Of a stretch of 64,000 bases of DNA, positions 1-8,627 are shown piece after piece. Source of the DNA: Sphingomonas sp. (GTDB lineage Bacteria > Pseudomonadota > Alphaproteobacteria > Sphingomonadales > Sphingomonadaceae); assembly GCF_017745215.1 (NCBI RefSeq), contig NZ_JAGHZV010000004.1, forward strand, positions 100,931 through 164,930, in the 5' to 3' direction. The position numbers and the translations under genes were made by a program. The notes beneath the pieces were generated by a model. The model was not told the DNA's origin, ran no database searches, and saw nothing but the letters and a program-made list of their open reading frames with translations. The stretch's first letter is position 1. Each line of letters opens with the position of its first letter.

Positions 1-14
1 CAGCCGGCGCGACG

Positions 15-48
15 AAAAACCCCCGGGCGGTGCCTTGCCGCCCGGGGG
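15..48 (-). terminator. Intrinsic terminator after the RcnB-like gene
   Basis: CCCCCGGGCGG (20-30) and CCGCCCGGGGG (38-48) form a perfect 11-bp GC stem with a 7-nt loop. On the minus strand the stem is followed by five T residues (15-19). This is a textbook rho-independent terminator 27 nt beyond the stop of the minus-strand gene at 75-596. Confidence 0.85.
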
Positions 49-74
49 TGATTTCTTCAGGGCTCAGCCCAGCC

Positions 75-596
75 TTACCAGTAGAAGCCCGGGATCACGC
101 GAAGCACGATGCCGCGGCGGACGTCGACCAGCAGGATGTCGTTGTAGTGGCGCACCCACGCCTGGTTGTAGCCCGGGCGCGGCAGGTGGTAGCGCCACGG
201 ATCCGAGATGCGATAGCCCGGCGCGTAGAAGCCCACCGAGATCCGCGAGCCGCTGCGGAACTGCTGGTAGCGAAACGGCGCATGCCAGTTGCCGCGCGCG
301 AAGGTGCCGCGGTTGCGGCCGCGCCAGTCGCGCCAGTCGTTGTCGCGCCAGCTGCGGTTGCGATCGTTGAGGTCCTCGCGATATTCCTGGCGTGCATCGC
401 GCACGTCGCGGCGTTCGTCGCGGACATCGCGGCGGTCGCCACGGCGCTGCGCGTCGCGAAGCTCGCCCTGCTGCTTGCGGATATCCTCGCGGTCGCGGCG
501 GAGCTCGCGGTTCGACTGCGCATTGGCGGCCGTCGGCACCGCGACCGCGGGCATCGCAACGGCCGCGAGCAGCGCGGCGGTGATGAACTTCTTCAT
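75..596 (-). CDS. RcnB-like periplasmic protein
   Basis: 173 aa. It begins with a Sec signal peptide (MKKFITAALLAAVAMPAVA..., probable cleavage after ANA/QS near residue 27). A long, strongly charged Arg/Asp segment follows (about residues 29-85, many RRD and RDVRDER units, probably helical or coiled-coil). A compact C-terminal half then carries the aromatic/Gly pattern of RcnB-family proteins (FYAPGYRISDPWRYHLPRPGYNQAWVRH... ending VIPGFYW). In E. coli RcnB is a periplasmic protein affecting nickel/cobalt homeostasis. In sphingomonads these Arg-rich homologues are common and mostly uncharacterised, so a metal role is not shown here. A strong ribosome-binding site (GAGGAGG) precedes the ATG, and an intrinsic terminator follows the gene. 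Confidence 0.8.
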   Translation of the reverse strand: MKKFITAALLAAVAMPAVAVPTAANAQSNRELRRDREDIRKQQGELRDAQRRGDRRDVRDERRDVRDARQEYREDLNDRNRSWRDNDWRDWRGRNRGTFARGNWHAPFRYQQFRSGSRISVGFYAPGYRISDPWRYHLPRPGYNQAWVRHYNDILLVDVRRGIVLRVIPGFYW

Positions 597-747
597 GGGG
601 TCTTCCTCCTCATTCGCAATTCCCCCTCCGGCAGTGCGCCCCTTTTCGTGAAAGGCACGCCTCCCGTCGGCAGAAACGGTTCTGGAGGAGTCCCGCTGAA
701 CCGGGCTCGAATGAGCGCTTCATCGTCCAGCAAGGGTGGTTAAGGCG

Positions 748-1224
748 TCAGGGGCCGTCGCCGCCGCCCGCCGGGCCGGCGCCGGGCGCGCCGACGGTGC
801 CGATGTTGCCGAACAGATCCTCGAGGAAGCTGCGCTTGCGGCCCAAGGTCGGCGTCTTCTTGCTGGTCGGGTCGACCGAGGCGATCAGGTCGGCGCCCAT
901 CTTGTCGACCGCGCGGACATTGCCCTTGTCGTCGAAGGTGACGCGCAGCGTCATCTGGTCCCTGGCGCGCGGGTTGTTGAACGCGAAGTTCGAGCTGTTG
1001 CGCGAGACGTAGTACCACTCGCCCTGGTTGAACTGGCTCGTGAAGGTCGGCTGGCCGAGCGTGGTCAGCACCGATTCGCGATTGTCGACGCCCGGCTGGA
1101 TCGAATTGACCAGCTCGGTATCGACGACATAGCCCTGGTGCGTGCGCACCGGCGTGCACGCCGTGGTGCCCAGCGCGGCGACCAGCGCGACGCAAGCAAG
1201 GGTGCGGACACGAAACAGCGGCAT
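748..1224 (-). CDS. bamE: Outer membrane protein assembly factor BamE (SmpA/OmlA family)
   Basis: 158 aa. The start is placed at the ATG 1222-1224 because GGAG lies about 7 nt upstream; the open frame continues upstream only as low-complexity sequence. The N-terminus is a lipoprotein signal (MPLFRVRTLACVALVAALGTTAC), with the lipidated Cys at about residue 23 followed by TPVRTHQGYVVD. The SmpA/OmlA core follows: the conserved IQPGVDNRESVLTTLGQPT segment, then the QGEWYYVS and FDDKGNV strands. A Gly/Pro/Ala-rich tail extends past the usual fold. BamE is an outer-membrane lipoprotein stabilising the BamA-BamD complex for beta-barrel insertion. It is divergent from the CBP3-like gene at 1338, an arrangement often seen in alphaproteobacteria. 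Confidence 0.9.
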   Translation of the reverse strand: MPLFRVRTLACVALVAALGTTACTPVRTHQGYVVDTELVNSIQPGVDNRESVLTTLGQPTFTSQFNQGEWYYVSRNSSNFAFNNPRARDQMTLRVTFDDKGNVRAVDKMGADLIASVDPTSKKTPTLGRKRSFLEDLFGNIGTVGAPGAGPAGGGDGP

Positions 1225-1337
1225 TCGCTTCTCCAGAACAGCAAGGCGCGCATTGCAACGGGCGCGGATCGCCTCAATATGCCGGGAATTGCGGCCAAAC
1301 AAGGTCGCGCGCCCGCAGCAATCGAGACACCAGGCGA

Positions 1338-1850
1338 ATGACCTTCTTCCAGCGGCTGTTCCGCAAACCCGATCGCGGCATCGCGCCGCACCTCTACCGC
1401 CAGATCGTCGCGCTCGCGCGCCAGCCGCACTGGTATGTCGAAGGCGAGGTTGCGGACAGCGTCGACGGGCGGTTCGACATGATCGCCGCGGTGCTCGCGA
1501 TGGTGCTGCTGCGGCTCGAGGGCGAGGCCGGGGCGGTGGCGCCCAGCACCTGGATCGCCGAATGCTTCGTCGAGGACATGGACGGGCAGCTGCGCCAGAT
1601 CGGGATCGGCGACATCGTCGTCGGCAAGCACATCGGCAAGATGATGGGGATGCTCGGCGGGCGGCTGGGCGCCTATCGCGCGGGGCTGGCGGCGGGCGAC
1701 CTGAAGTCCGCACTGGTGCGCAACGTCTATCGCGGCCATGCGCCGGCGGACGCGGCGCTCGCGCATGTCGAGGCCGGGCTGGTCGCGCTGAGGGCGCGGT
1801 TCGACGCGGCGTCGGTGGCGGCGATCCTCTCGACGGGGCTGCCCGAATGA
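1338..1850 (+). CDS. Ubiquinol-cytochrome c chaperone family protein (CBP3-like)
   Basis: 170 aa. It matches the CBP3/UQCC1-type chaperone domain across nearly its whole length: ALARQPHWYVEGEVADSVDGRFDMIAAVLAMVLLRL, then the characteristic CFVEDMDGQLRQIGIGDIVVGKHIGKMMGMLGGRLGAYR. In mitochondria Cbp3 helps translation and assembly of cytochrome b in the bc1 complex. The bacterial homologue is assumed to have a related respiratory assembly role, which is family-based inference. No signal peptide is present, so a cytoplasmic or membrane-peripheral protein is expected. Its stop overlaps the start of the DUF177 gene (ATGA, 1847-1850), so the two are translationally coupled. Confidence 0.85.
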   Translation: MTFFQRLFRKPDRGIAPHLYRQIVALARQPHWYVEGEVADSVDGRFDMIAAVLAMVLLRLEGEAGAVAPSTWIAECFVEDMDGQLRQIGIGDIVVGKHIGKMMGMLGGRLGAYRAGLAAGDLKSALVRNVYRGHAPADAALAHVEAGLVALRARFDAASVAAILSTGLPE

Positions 1851-2368
1851 CCCCCGAGTTCGCCCGGCCGCATCGGCTCGACCAGATCGGCGTCGGCGAA
1901 AGCCGCGTGACGGTGACCGCCGAGCCCGGCGAGCGCGCGGCGCTGGCCGAGCGCTTCGACCTGCAGGCGATCGACGCGCTCGAAGCGAACTACGCGCTGC
2001 GCCGCGAGGGCGCCGGGGTGCACGCGACCGGTCATCTCTCGGCGAAGGTGACGCAGAGCTGCGTCGCGACCGGCGATCCGGTGCCGGCGGCGGTCGAGGA
2101 GGATTTCGAGATCCTCTTCCTCCCCGAAGGCGGCGAGACCGGCGACGAGATCGAGCTCTCCGCCGACGAATGCGACACGGCGTTCTTCACCGGCGGCGCG
2201 ATCGACCTGGGCGAGGCCGCGGCCGAGACGCTCGCGCTCGCGCTCGATCCCTTCCCGCGCAGCCCCCGCGCGGCGCAGGCTCTCAAGGACGCCGGCGTGA
2301 TCAGCGAAGAGGAGGCCGGCCCGTTCGGCGCGCTGGCGGGCCTGCGGGACATGCTCGGGAAACAGTGA
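1847..2368 (+). CDS. DUF177 (YceD-like) protein
   Basis: 173 aa, starting at the ATG that overlaps the stop of the CBP3-like gene. It has the DUF177/YceD pattern: an N-terminal strand region, a central Cys in KVTQSCVATGDPV, the acidic FEILFLPE segment, and a C-terminal ETLALALDPFPRSP motif that is the best signature of the family. E. coli YceD and plant DUF177 proteins are linked to 23S rRNA accumulation and translation. In many bacteria the gene sits beside rpmF/plsX, which do not follow here; a TetR gene lies convergently downstream instead. Function beyond the family assignment is not visible in the sequence. Confidence 0.85.
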   Translation: MTPEFARPHRLDQIGVGESRVTVTAEPGERAALAERFDLQAIDALEANYALRREGAGVHATGHLSAKVTQSCVATGDPVPAAVEEDFEILFLPEGGETGDEIELSADECDTAFFTGGAIDLGEAAAETLALALDPFPRSPRAAQALKDAGVISEEEAGPFGALAGLRDMLGKQ

Positions 2369-2387
2369 GCGGGCGGCGCTTCCGCGT

Positions 2388-3053
2388 CTATTTCTTCGTC
2401 CCGATCCCCTCGGCCAGCAACGATTCGACCACCTCGGCGATTCGCTCCGGGTCCATGCCTTCGTCCCACACCGAGTAGCGCAGGCCGAGGAACACGTTCA
2501 TCCCCATGATCGCCCAGGCGTGGATCTCGCTGACGTCCTTGCGCACCTCGCCGCGTTCGGCGGCGGCCTTGAGGCGCGCGGCGATGCGATCGGCCGTGGT
2601 GGCATAGTGGAGGCGGAAGCTCTCGGGATCGACGAACTCGGCTTCGTCGATGATCCGGTAGATCTCCTTGTGCGCGCGGGCGAAGCGGATGAACGCCAAT
2701 AGCGCCGCCCGCTCGGCTGCGATCTGGCCGGGTGCATCCTTGAGCACCGGCGCGACATGCTCGCGCACCTGCTCGCTCATGTCGCGGACCAGCGCGCGGA
2801 ACACCGCGTCCTTCGAGTCGAAATACGTGTAGAAGCTGCCGAGCGCGACACCGGCGCGGCGCGTGATCCCGCTGATCGAGCCTTCGTGGAAGCCCTTCTC
2901 GCCGAACTCCTCGGCCGCTGCGTCGAGGATCGCGCGCAGCGTGCGCCGGCCGCGCGCGGTGCGCGGTTCCTTGCCCGCGCTCGCCGCTTCGCCGCCCGTC
3001 TGGCCGCTCTCCGGCCCGGCACTTGTTGCCGTCAAGCCACGGCCGCTGGCCAT
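2388..3053 (-). CDS. TetR/AcrR family transcriptional regulator
   Basis: 221 aa. After a low-complexity N-terminal tail (about 30 residues) comes a TetR helix-turn-helix domain: RRTLRAILDAAAEEFGEKGFHEGSISGITRRAGVALGSFYTYFDSKDAVF, with the typical ending of the recognition helix (GSFYTYFDSK). The remaining 150 residues form the ligand-binding/dimer domain and have no informative motif. GGGGGAGA precedes the ATG. The gene is divergent from the TonB receptor at 3171. A TGAAAC-N9-GTTTCA palindrome lies between them at 3081-3101, so it probably represses itself and/or the receptor-MFS pair. The effector is unknown. Confidence 0.9.
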   Translation of the reverse strand: MASGRGLTATSAGPESGQTGGEAASAGKEPRTARGRRTLRAILDAAAEEFGEKGFHEGSISGITRRAGVALGSFYTYFDSKDAVFRALVRDMSEQVREHVAPVLKDAPGQIAAERAALLAFIRFARAHKEIYRIIDEAEFVDPESFRLHYATTADRIAARLKAAAERGEVRKDVSEIHAWAIMGMNVFLGLRYSVWDEGMDPERIAEVVESLLAEGIGTKK

Positions 3054-3080
3054 TTCACGCTCTCCCCCGTCGATCCAAGT

Positions 3081-3101
3081 TGAAACATGGTTCAGGTTTC
3101 A
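3081..3101. promoter_or_regulatory. Candidate TetR operator
   Basis: A perfect 6-bp inverted repeat TGAAAC-N9-GTTTCA lies in the 117-bp divergent region between the TetR gene and the TonB receptor. Length, symmetry and position fit a TetR-family operator; assignment to this regulator is inference. Confidence 0.45.
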
Positions 3102-3170
3102 GTATAGCTTCCGGCAACATCGAACAACCCCCGCGCAAAGCGGGGCTGTATTCTGGGGAGGATGACTGCA

Positions 3171-5519
3171 ATGTCACGAACGATTCCGTCTGCCCGTATG
3201 ATTCTCGCTGCCGGCGCCGCACTGATGGCGCTTTCGGCCGCCCCTGCCTTCGCGCAAGACGAGCCCGCCGCGCAGGACGAGTCGGCGTCCGCGCCCGAGG
3301 AAGGCGGCGAGATCGTCGTCACCGCACGCCGCCGCGCGGAGCGCCTCCAGGACGTGCCGATCGCGGTCACGGCCTTCTCCGGCGAGCTGCTCGAGAAGCA
3401 GGGTGCGATCGACGTCACCGACATTTCGGCGGTCACCCCCAACGTCACCTTCGAGAATTCGCGCGGCACCAATTCGACGCTCACGGCCTTCATCCGCGGC
3501 GTCGGCCAGCAGGATCCGGTGCCGGGCTTCGAAGCGGGCGTCGGCATCTATCTCGACGACGTCTATCTCAACCGTCCCCAGGCCGCGGTGCTCGACATCT
3601 ACGACGTCGAGCGCGTCGAAGTGCTGCGTGGGCCGCAGGGCACGCTCTATGGCCGCAACACGATCGGCGGCGCGCTGAAGTACGTCACCAAGCGGCTGTC
3701 GGACAAGCCGAGCATCTCGCTGCGCGGCACCTATGGCTCGTACAACCAGGCCGATGCCGTGCTCACCGCGAGCACGCCGATCACCGACAACCTTCGCATC
3801 GGCGGCTCGGTCGCGCGGCTGACGCGCGACGGCTTCGGCGAGAACATCATCACCGGCGCCGACAATTACAACAAGAACATCTGGGCGACGCGCGGCAGCG
3901 TCGAGTTCGAATCGCCCGACCAGCGCATGCTGATCCGGATCAGCGGCGACTACACCTGGGACAAGTCGAACCCGCGCAACGGCCACCGGCTGTTCACTTC
4001 GATGCTCACCCATACGCCGGTGCTGTCGGACGTCTACGATACCCAGGCGGGGCTCAACAATCCGAAGCAGGACGTGCGTGGCGGCGGGCTTTCGATGAGC
4101 GTCAGCGCCGAGGTGACCGACCATGTCACGCTCCGCTCGATCAGCGCGTGGCGCAAGGACCGCTCCTTCTCGCCGATCGACTTCGATTCGCTGCCCAGCG
4201 TCGATGTCGACGTGCCCGCGGTCTATCGCAACGAGCAGGTCAGCCAGGAATTCCAGCTGCTCTACAAGAGCAGCAATGTGAACGGCATCCTCGGCTTCTA
4301 TTATCTCGATGCCCAGGCCTCGACTTCGTTCGACGTGCTGCTCTCGACCACGGGCGCGCTGCTCAGCCTGCCGGGGCTCAACGCCTATACCGCGGGCGAC
4401 GTGCGCACCCACACGCCCTCGGTCTACGGCGACTTCACCTGGGACATCACCCCCCAGCTCAGCGTCTCGGTCGGCGGTCGCTACACCTGGGACAAGCGCC
4501 GCAGCCATGTGATCAAGCAGACCAAGATCGGCGGCACCTCGCCGCAGTTCGGCGGCAGCGCGGTGGTGATCTCGACCGCGACCGACTTCCGCGGCGAAGC
4601 GAGCTTCGAGAAGTTCACCCCGCGCGCCTCGGTGAGCTTCAAGGTCACGCCCGACCAGATGGTCTATGCGTCCTATTCGAAGGGCTTCAAGGGCGGCGGC
4701 TTCGATCCGCGCGGCGGCGGCACCTCGGCGCCCGACACCAACCACAATGGCGTGCGCGATTACCAGGAGATCTACGACTTCATCTCGTTCGAGCCCGAGT
4801 CGGTCGACAGCTATGAGGTGGGCTGGAAGGGGTCGCTGTTCGGCAACGACCTGACCTATGCGATCGATGGCTTCTACGCGAAATACAACAACGTCCAGAT
4901 CCCGGGCTCGGTCGGTGTCGACGCAAATGGCGACGGCATCTTCGAGAGCTTCGTCGGCGTGACCACCAATGCGGCGCGCGCGACCTTCAAGGGGATCGAG
5001 GCCGAGCTGAACGGCCGCGTCGCGCGCGACTATGCCGGGCCGGGCTCCGCCGTGACGCTGAACGGCACGCTCGGCTGGATCGACGGCAAGTACAACGAGT
5101 TCTTCGTCAACGGCGTGAACGTCGCCAGCCAGCGCGGCATCCAGAACACCCCCGAATGGACGCTGTCGGGCACGCTCGGCACCTATCTGGAGGTGAGCGG
5201 CGGCACGCTCAACTTCTCGACGACGGTCTCGTACCGCAGCAAGACCCAGCAGTTCGAGACGCCGATCCCCTGGCTCGACCAGCCCGGCTATGCGCTGTGG
5301 GACGCCAACCTGACCTACGACTTCCCGGGCGATCACTATTCGATCGGCCTGCACGCCAAGAACATCACCAACGAGCGCTACATCACCTCGGGCTACAATT
5401 ACCTGACCTACAATCCGGCGACCAAGGTCTACACCTCGACGCTGGGGCTCGAGGGCGTGGCGACGGCCTTCTACGGCAACCCGCGGCAGCTGTTCGTCAC
5501 CGGCACGATCAAGTTCTGA
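3171..5519 (+). CDS. TonB-dependent receptor
   Basis: 782 aa outer-membrane receptor. The ATG at 3171 is preferred over the in-frame ATG at 3162 because GGGGAGG (3155-3161) is 9 nt from 3171 but abuts 3162. A Sec signal peptide ends near ALSAAPAFAQ. A TonB-box-like EIVVTARRRAERLQDVPIAV follows, then the plug domain (FIRGVGQQDP, IYLDDVYLNRP, RVEVLRGPQGTLYGRNTIGGAL) and a long beta-barrel ending in the aromatic residue of FVTGTIKF. The substrate cannot be read from sequence. The adjacent MFS transporter and divergent TetR regulator suggest regulated uptake of a small organic nutrient. Confidence 0.93.
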   Translation: MSRTIPSARMILAAGAALMALSAAPAFAQDEPAAQDESASAPEEGGEIVVTARRRAERLQDVPIAVTAFSGELLEKQGAIDVTDISAVTPNVTFENSRGTNSTLTAFIRGVGQQDPVPGFEAGVGIYLDDVYLNRPQAAVLDIYDVERVEVLRGPQGTLYGRNTIGGALKYVTKRLSDKPSISLRGTYGSYNQADAVLTASTPITDNLRIGGSVARLTRDGFGENIITGADNYNKNIWATRGSVEFESPDQRMLIRISGDYTWDKSNPRNGHRLFTSMLTHTPVLSDVYDTQAGLNNPKQDVRGGGLSMSVSAEVTDHVTLRSISAWRKDRSFSPIDFDSLPSVDVDVPAVYRNEQVSQEFQLLYKSSNVNGILGFYYLDAQASTSFDVLLSTTGALLSLPGLNAYTAGDVRTHTPSVYGDFTWDITPQLSVSVGGRYTWDKRRSHVIKQTKIGGTSPQFGGSAVVISTATDFRGEASFEKFTPRASVSFKVTPDQMVYASYSKGFKGGGFDPRGGGTSAPDTNHNGVRDYQEIYDFISFEPESVDSYEVGWKGSLFGNDLTYAIDGFYAKYNNVQIPGSVGVDANGDGIFESFVGVTTNAARATFKGIEAELNGRVARDYAGPGSAVTLNGTLGWIDGKYNEFFVNGVNVASQRGIQNTPEWTLSGTLGTYLEVSGGTLNFSTTVSYRSKTQQFETPIPWLDQPGYALWDANLTYDFPGDHYSIGLHAKNITNERYITSGYNYLTYNPATKVYTSTLGLEGVATAFYGNPRQLFVTGTIKF

Positions 5520-5550
5520 GGGTTTGGCGGATTACTCCCAGCGACCGACT

Positions 5551-5587
5551 GGGCCGGGCGTCCCTGCGATGCCCGGCCCTTTCTTTT
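5551..5587 (+). terminator. Intrinsic terminator after the TonB receptor
   Basis: GGGCCGGGC (5551-5559) pairs perfectly with GCCCGGCCC (5571-5579) across an 11-nt loop and is followed by TTTCTTTT. It lies between the receptor and the MFS gene, so the latter is either expressed by readthrough or has its own promoter. Confidence 0.8.
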
Positions 5588-5663
5588 CGATGCGGGATGC
5601 GGTTGGATCGAACTCCCACCGGGATGACGATGAAGACATGACACCCATCAAAGCGAGCAGCCG

Positions 5664-6926
5664 ATGACCGACACCGCTCCTCCCGCCAAACCTCTCCCCG
5701 CCCGCGGGCTGGTGCTGGCGATGCTGCTGCTCGTCTACACCTTCAACTTCCTCGACCGGCAGATCCTCGGCATCCTCGCCAAGCCGATCATGACCGACCT
5801 CGGCCTCACCAAGACCGAGTTCGGTGCGATCGGCGGCCTCGCCTTCGCCGCGCTCTATTCGACGCTCGGCGTGCCGCTCGCTTTCCTCGCCGACAAGACC
5901 AGCCGCTCGGGCGTGATTGCGGGCTCGCTCGCGGTGTGGAGCGTGTTCACCGGACTCTGCGGCGTCGCCACCGGCTATTGGCAGCTCTTCCTGTTCCGGC
6001 TCGGCGTCGGCGTCGGCGAGGCGGGGGGCGTCGCGCCTTCCTACGCGGTGATCGCCGACTATTTCCCGCCCGAGCGGCGCGCGCGGGCGCTGGGGATCTA
6101 CTCGCTCGGCATCCCGATCGGCCTCGCGCTCGGCACGCTGCTCGGCGCCTATATCGCGGCACTCGTGAACTGGCGCGCAGCGTTCATCGTGATGGGCGTG
6201 GCGGGGCTGCTTGTCGCGCCGGTGTTCCGCGCGGTGGTGCGCGACGTGCCGCGACCGCCGAAGCCGGAGGGTACCGCCGCGGCGCCGGTGGGGGCGGTGT
6301 TCGAGATCATCATGGGCAAGCCCGCCTTCTGGATCATGGCGTTCGCCGCTTCGTTCAGTTCGCTCTGCGGCTACGGGCTCGCGCTATGGTCGCCGCTGGT
6401 GCTGATGGGCAACTTCGACTTCGACCTGGTGACGACCGGCCAGTACATGGGCTCGCTGCTGCTCGTCGGCGGCACGGCAGGCGTGTTCGCGGGCGGCTGG
6501 CTGGCGGACCGGCTCGGCAAGGGCGATCGCGGCTGGTACGCGCGCATCCCCGCAGCGGCCTGGCTGGTGACGGTGCCCCTGTTCGGGGCGGGTTTCCTCA
6601 CCCCCAATCCCTGGCTTGCCTGGGTGCTGCTGGTGATCCCGAATGGGCTCAACATCCTGTGGCTCGGCCCCGTGACCACCGCGGTCCAGCATCTCGTGCC
6701 GCAGCACATGCGTGCGACGGCCTCGGGCAGCTTCCTGTTCATCAACAACCTGATCGGCATGGGATTGGGCCCGCTGTTGATGGGCTACCTCTCCGAAGTG
6801 CTCAAGGCGAGCTACGGCGCCGATTCGCTGCGCTACGCCGCGGTGTTCTGCCTGGGCTTCTACCTGCTCGCCGGGCTGCTCGCGCTGCTCGCGGTCAGGC
6901 CGCTGCGCAAGGGCTGGGTCGACTGA
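5664..6926 (+). CDS. MFS transporter, spinster-like
   Basis: 420 aa with about 12 hydrophobic segments. TM1 carries the LDRQILGILAKPIMTDLGLT pattern common to spinster-type and aromatic-acid MFS proteins. The loop between TM2 and TM3 has LADKTSRSGV, and the second half has the equivalent ADRLGKGDRGW. TM4-5 contains the GEAGGVAPSYAVIADYFPPERRARALGIYSLG motif. It is an inner-membrane proton-linked carrier of unknown substrate. Its position behind a TonB receptor suggests it completes import of the same compound. An intrinsic terminator between the two genes argues against a simple operon. Only a weak ribosome-binding site is visible before the ATG. Confidence 0.88.
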   Translation: MTDTAPPAKPLPARGLVLAMLLLVYTFNFLDRQILGILAKPIMTDLGLTKTEFGAIGGLAFAALYSTLGVPLAFLADKTSRSGVIAGSLAVWSVFTGLCGVATGYWQLFLFRLGVGVGEAGGVAPSYAVIADYFPPERRARALGIYSLGIPIGLALGTLLGAYIAALVNWRAAFIVMGVAGLLVAPVFRAVVRDVPRPPKPEGTAAAPVGAVFEIIMGKPAFWIMAFAASFSSLCGYGLALWSPLVLMGNFDFDLVTTGQYMGSLLLVGGTAGVFAGGWLADRLGKGDRGWYARIPAAAWLVTVPLFGAGFLTPNPWLAWVLLVIPNGLNILWLGPVTTAVQHLVPQHMRATASGSFLFINNLIGMGLGPLLMGYLSEVLKASYGADSLRYAAVFCLGFYLLAGLLALLAVRPLRKGWVD

Positions 6927-6936
6927 GCGTCTGTTT

Positions 6937-6964
6937 CGAAACTCGCGAAAGGGCGAGTTTCGAG
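6937..6964. terminator. Bidirectional hairpin between MFS gene and prfC
   Basis: TCGAAACTCGC (6937-6947) pairs perfectly with GCGAGTTTCGA (6954-6964) across a 6-nt loop, directly after the MFS stop. A second small hairpin ATGCGCC-GGGA-GGCGCAT (6978-6995) follows. Both lie between convergent genes and probably terminate both transcripts. Confidence 0.6.
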
Positions 6965-7006
6965 GCTGGCACCGCCATGCGCCGGGAGGCGCATTTCCAA
7001 ACAACC

Positions 7007-8593
7007 CTACCGCTCGCGCGTCGCGGCGAACTTCACCTTGGGGTAGCGATCGACGATATAGCCGACTTCCCAGGCCGATTTGGCGAGGAACACCGGGTTG
7101 CCGTCGCGGTCCTTGGCCATCGCGCCGCGGTTGAGGTCCATGAACGCCTTGAGGTCGGCGGGATCCTCGGCCGAGATCCAGCGCGCGGTGTCGAACGGTG
7201 CGGGCTCGAGCGCGGCGGCGACCTTGTATTCGGCGTCGAGGCGGCTGAGCAGCACGTCCAACTGGAGCTGGCCGACCACGCCGATGATCCAGTTCCAGCC
7301 GATCTCGGGATAGAAGACCTGCGTCACGCCTTCCTCGGCCATGTCGTCGAGCGCCTTGCGGAGCTGCTTGGTCTTGGTCGGGTCCTTCAGCTGGACGCGG
7401 CGCAGGATCTCGGGCGCGAAATTGGGCAGGCCGGTGAAGCGGACGTCGGCCTTCTCGCTCAGCGTGTCGCCGACGCGCAGCACGCCATGGTTGGGGATGC
7501 CGATGATGTCGCCGGGGAAGGCCTCGTCGGCGAGCTCGCGCTCCCTCGCGAAGAAGAGGATCGGCGAGTGGATCGCGATCGGCTTGCCGTGCCCGGTCGG
7601 CGTCAGCTTCATGCCGCGCTTGAAGGTGCCCGAGCATAGCCGCATGAAGGCGATGCGGTCGCGGTGGTTGGGGTCCATGTTGGCCTGGACCTTGAAGATG
7701 AAGCCGGTGACTTCGTCGCGGCTCGGCTCCACCGCTGCAGGCTCGGCGGGCTGGGGGCGCGGCGGCGGCGCGAAGCCGGCGATCGCCTCGATCAGCGAAT
7801 CGACGCCGAACTCCTTGAGCGCCGAGCCGAAATAGACCGGGGTGAGGTCGCCGTGGCGGTACGCGCCGGCATCGAACTCGGGATAGCCGACGCTCGCCAG
7901 CTCGACATCCTCGCGCAGCTTGGCGAGGCCCTGCGGCGAGAGGATCGCGTCGAGCTGCGGATCGTCGAGCCCGGTCGTCTGCACCACCTTGCCGTGGAAT
8001 TCGCGGCTGTCGCCCTCGGGGAGCAGCAGGCGCTTCGAGACGAGGTCGTAGATCCCCTCGAACAGCCCGCCCATGCCGACCGGCCAGGTCATCGGCACCA
8101 CGTCGAGCGCGAGCGTGTCGGCGATCTCGTCGAGCGTCGCGAAGACTTCGCGGCCCTCGCGGTCGACCTTGTTGACGAAGGTGATGATCGGCACCGAGCG
8201 CAGCCGGCAGACTTCGAAAAGCTTGCGCGTCTGCGGCTCGATGCCCTTGGCGGCGTCGATCACCATCACCGCGGAGTCCACGGCGGTCAGCGTGCGATAG
8301 GTGTCCTCGCTGAAATCCTCGTGGCCCGGCGTGTCGAGCAGGTTGAAGGTGATCACACTTCCGTCGGCATTGGGCCGCTCGAAGGTCATCACCGAGCTGG
8401 TGACCGAGATGCCGCGCTGCTGCTCGATCTTCATCCAGTCCGAGCGCGCGCGCCGGGCTTGCCCACGCGCCTTCACTTCGCCGGCGAGGTGGATCGCGCC
8501 GCCGAACAGGAGGAGCTTTTCGGTGAGCGTGGTCTTGCCGGCGTCCGGGTGCGAGATGATCGCGAAGGTCCGGCGGCTGTCGATCTGTGTCAT
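7007..8593 (-). CDS. prfC: Peptide chain release factor 3 (RF3)
   Basis: 528 aa, the normal RF3 length. The translational GTPase motifs are intact: P-loop SHPDAGKTTLTEK near the N-terminus, switch I region QRGISVTSSVM, DTPGHEDFSEDTYRTL, and NKVDREGRE. Domain II and the RF3 C-terminal domain follow (PALDAEYKVAAALE-like region, then FDTARWISAEDP). RF3 is a cytoplasmic GTPase that recycles RF1/RF2 from the ribosome after peptide release and contributes to quality control. The gene is monocistronic in appearance, convergent with the MFS gene and separated by 34 nt from the aldose epimerase-like gene upstream. Confidence 0.95.
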   Translation of the reverse strand: MTQIDSRRTFAIISHPDAGKTTLTEKLLLFGGAIHLAGEVKARGQARRARSDWMKIEQQRGISVTSSVMTFERPNADGSVITFNLLDTPGHEDFSEDTYRTLTAVDSAVMVIDAAKGIEPQTRKLFEVCRLRSVPIITFVNKVDREGREVFATLDEIADTLALDVVPMTWPVGMGGLFEGIYDLVSKRLLLPEGDSREFHGKVVQTTGLDDPQLDAILSPQGLAKLREDVELASVGYPEFDAGAYRHGDLTPVYFGSALKEFGVDSLIEAIAGFAPPPRPQPAEPAAVEPSRDEVTGFIFKVQANMDPNHRDRIAFMRLCSGTFKRGMKLTPTGHGKPIAIHSPILFFARERELADEAFPGDIIGIPNHGVLRVGDTLSEKADVRFTGLPNFAPEILRRVQLKDPTKTKQLRKALDDMAEEGVTQVFYPEIGWNWIIGVVGQLQLDVLLSRLDAEYKVAAALEPAPFDTARWISAEDPADLKAFMDLNRGAMAKDRDGNPVFLAKSAWEVGYIVDRYPKVKFAATRER

Positions 8594-8627
8594 TGCGCGG
8601 GCGCCCTAGCGCCTCATGCGCCGCGCG

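Noticed and set aside
3174..5354. 726-codon minus-strand open frame
   Set aside because: Antisense shadow of the TonB-dependent receptor.
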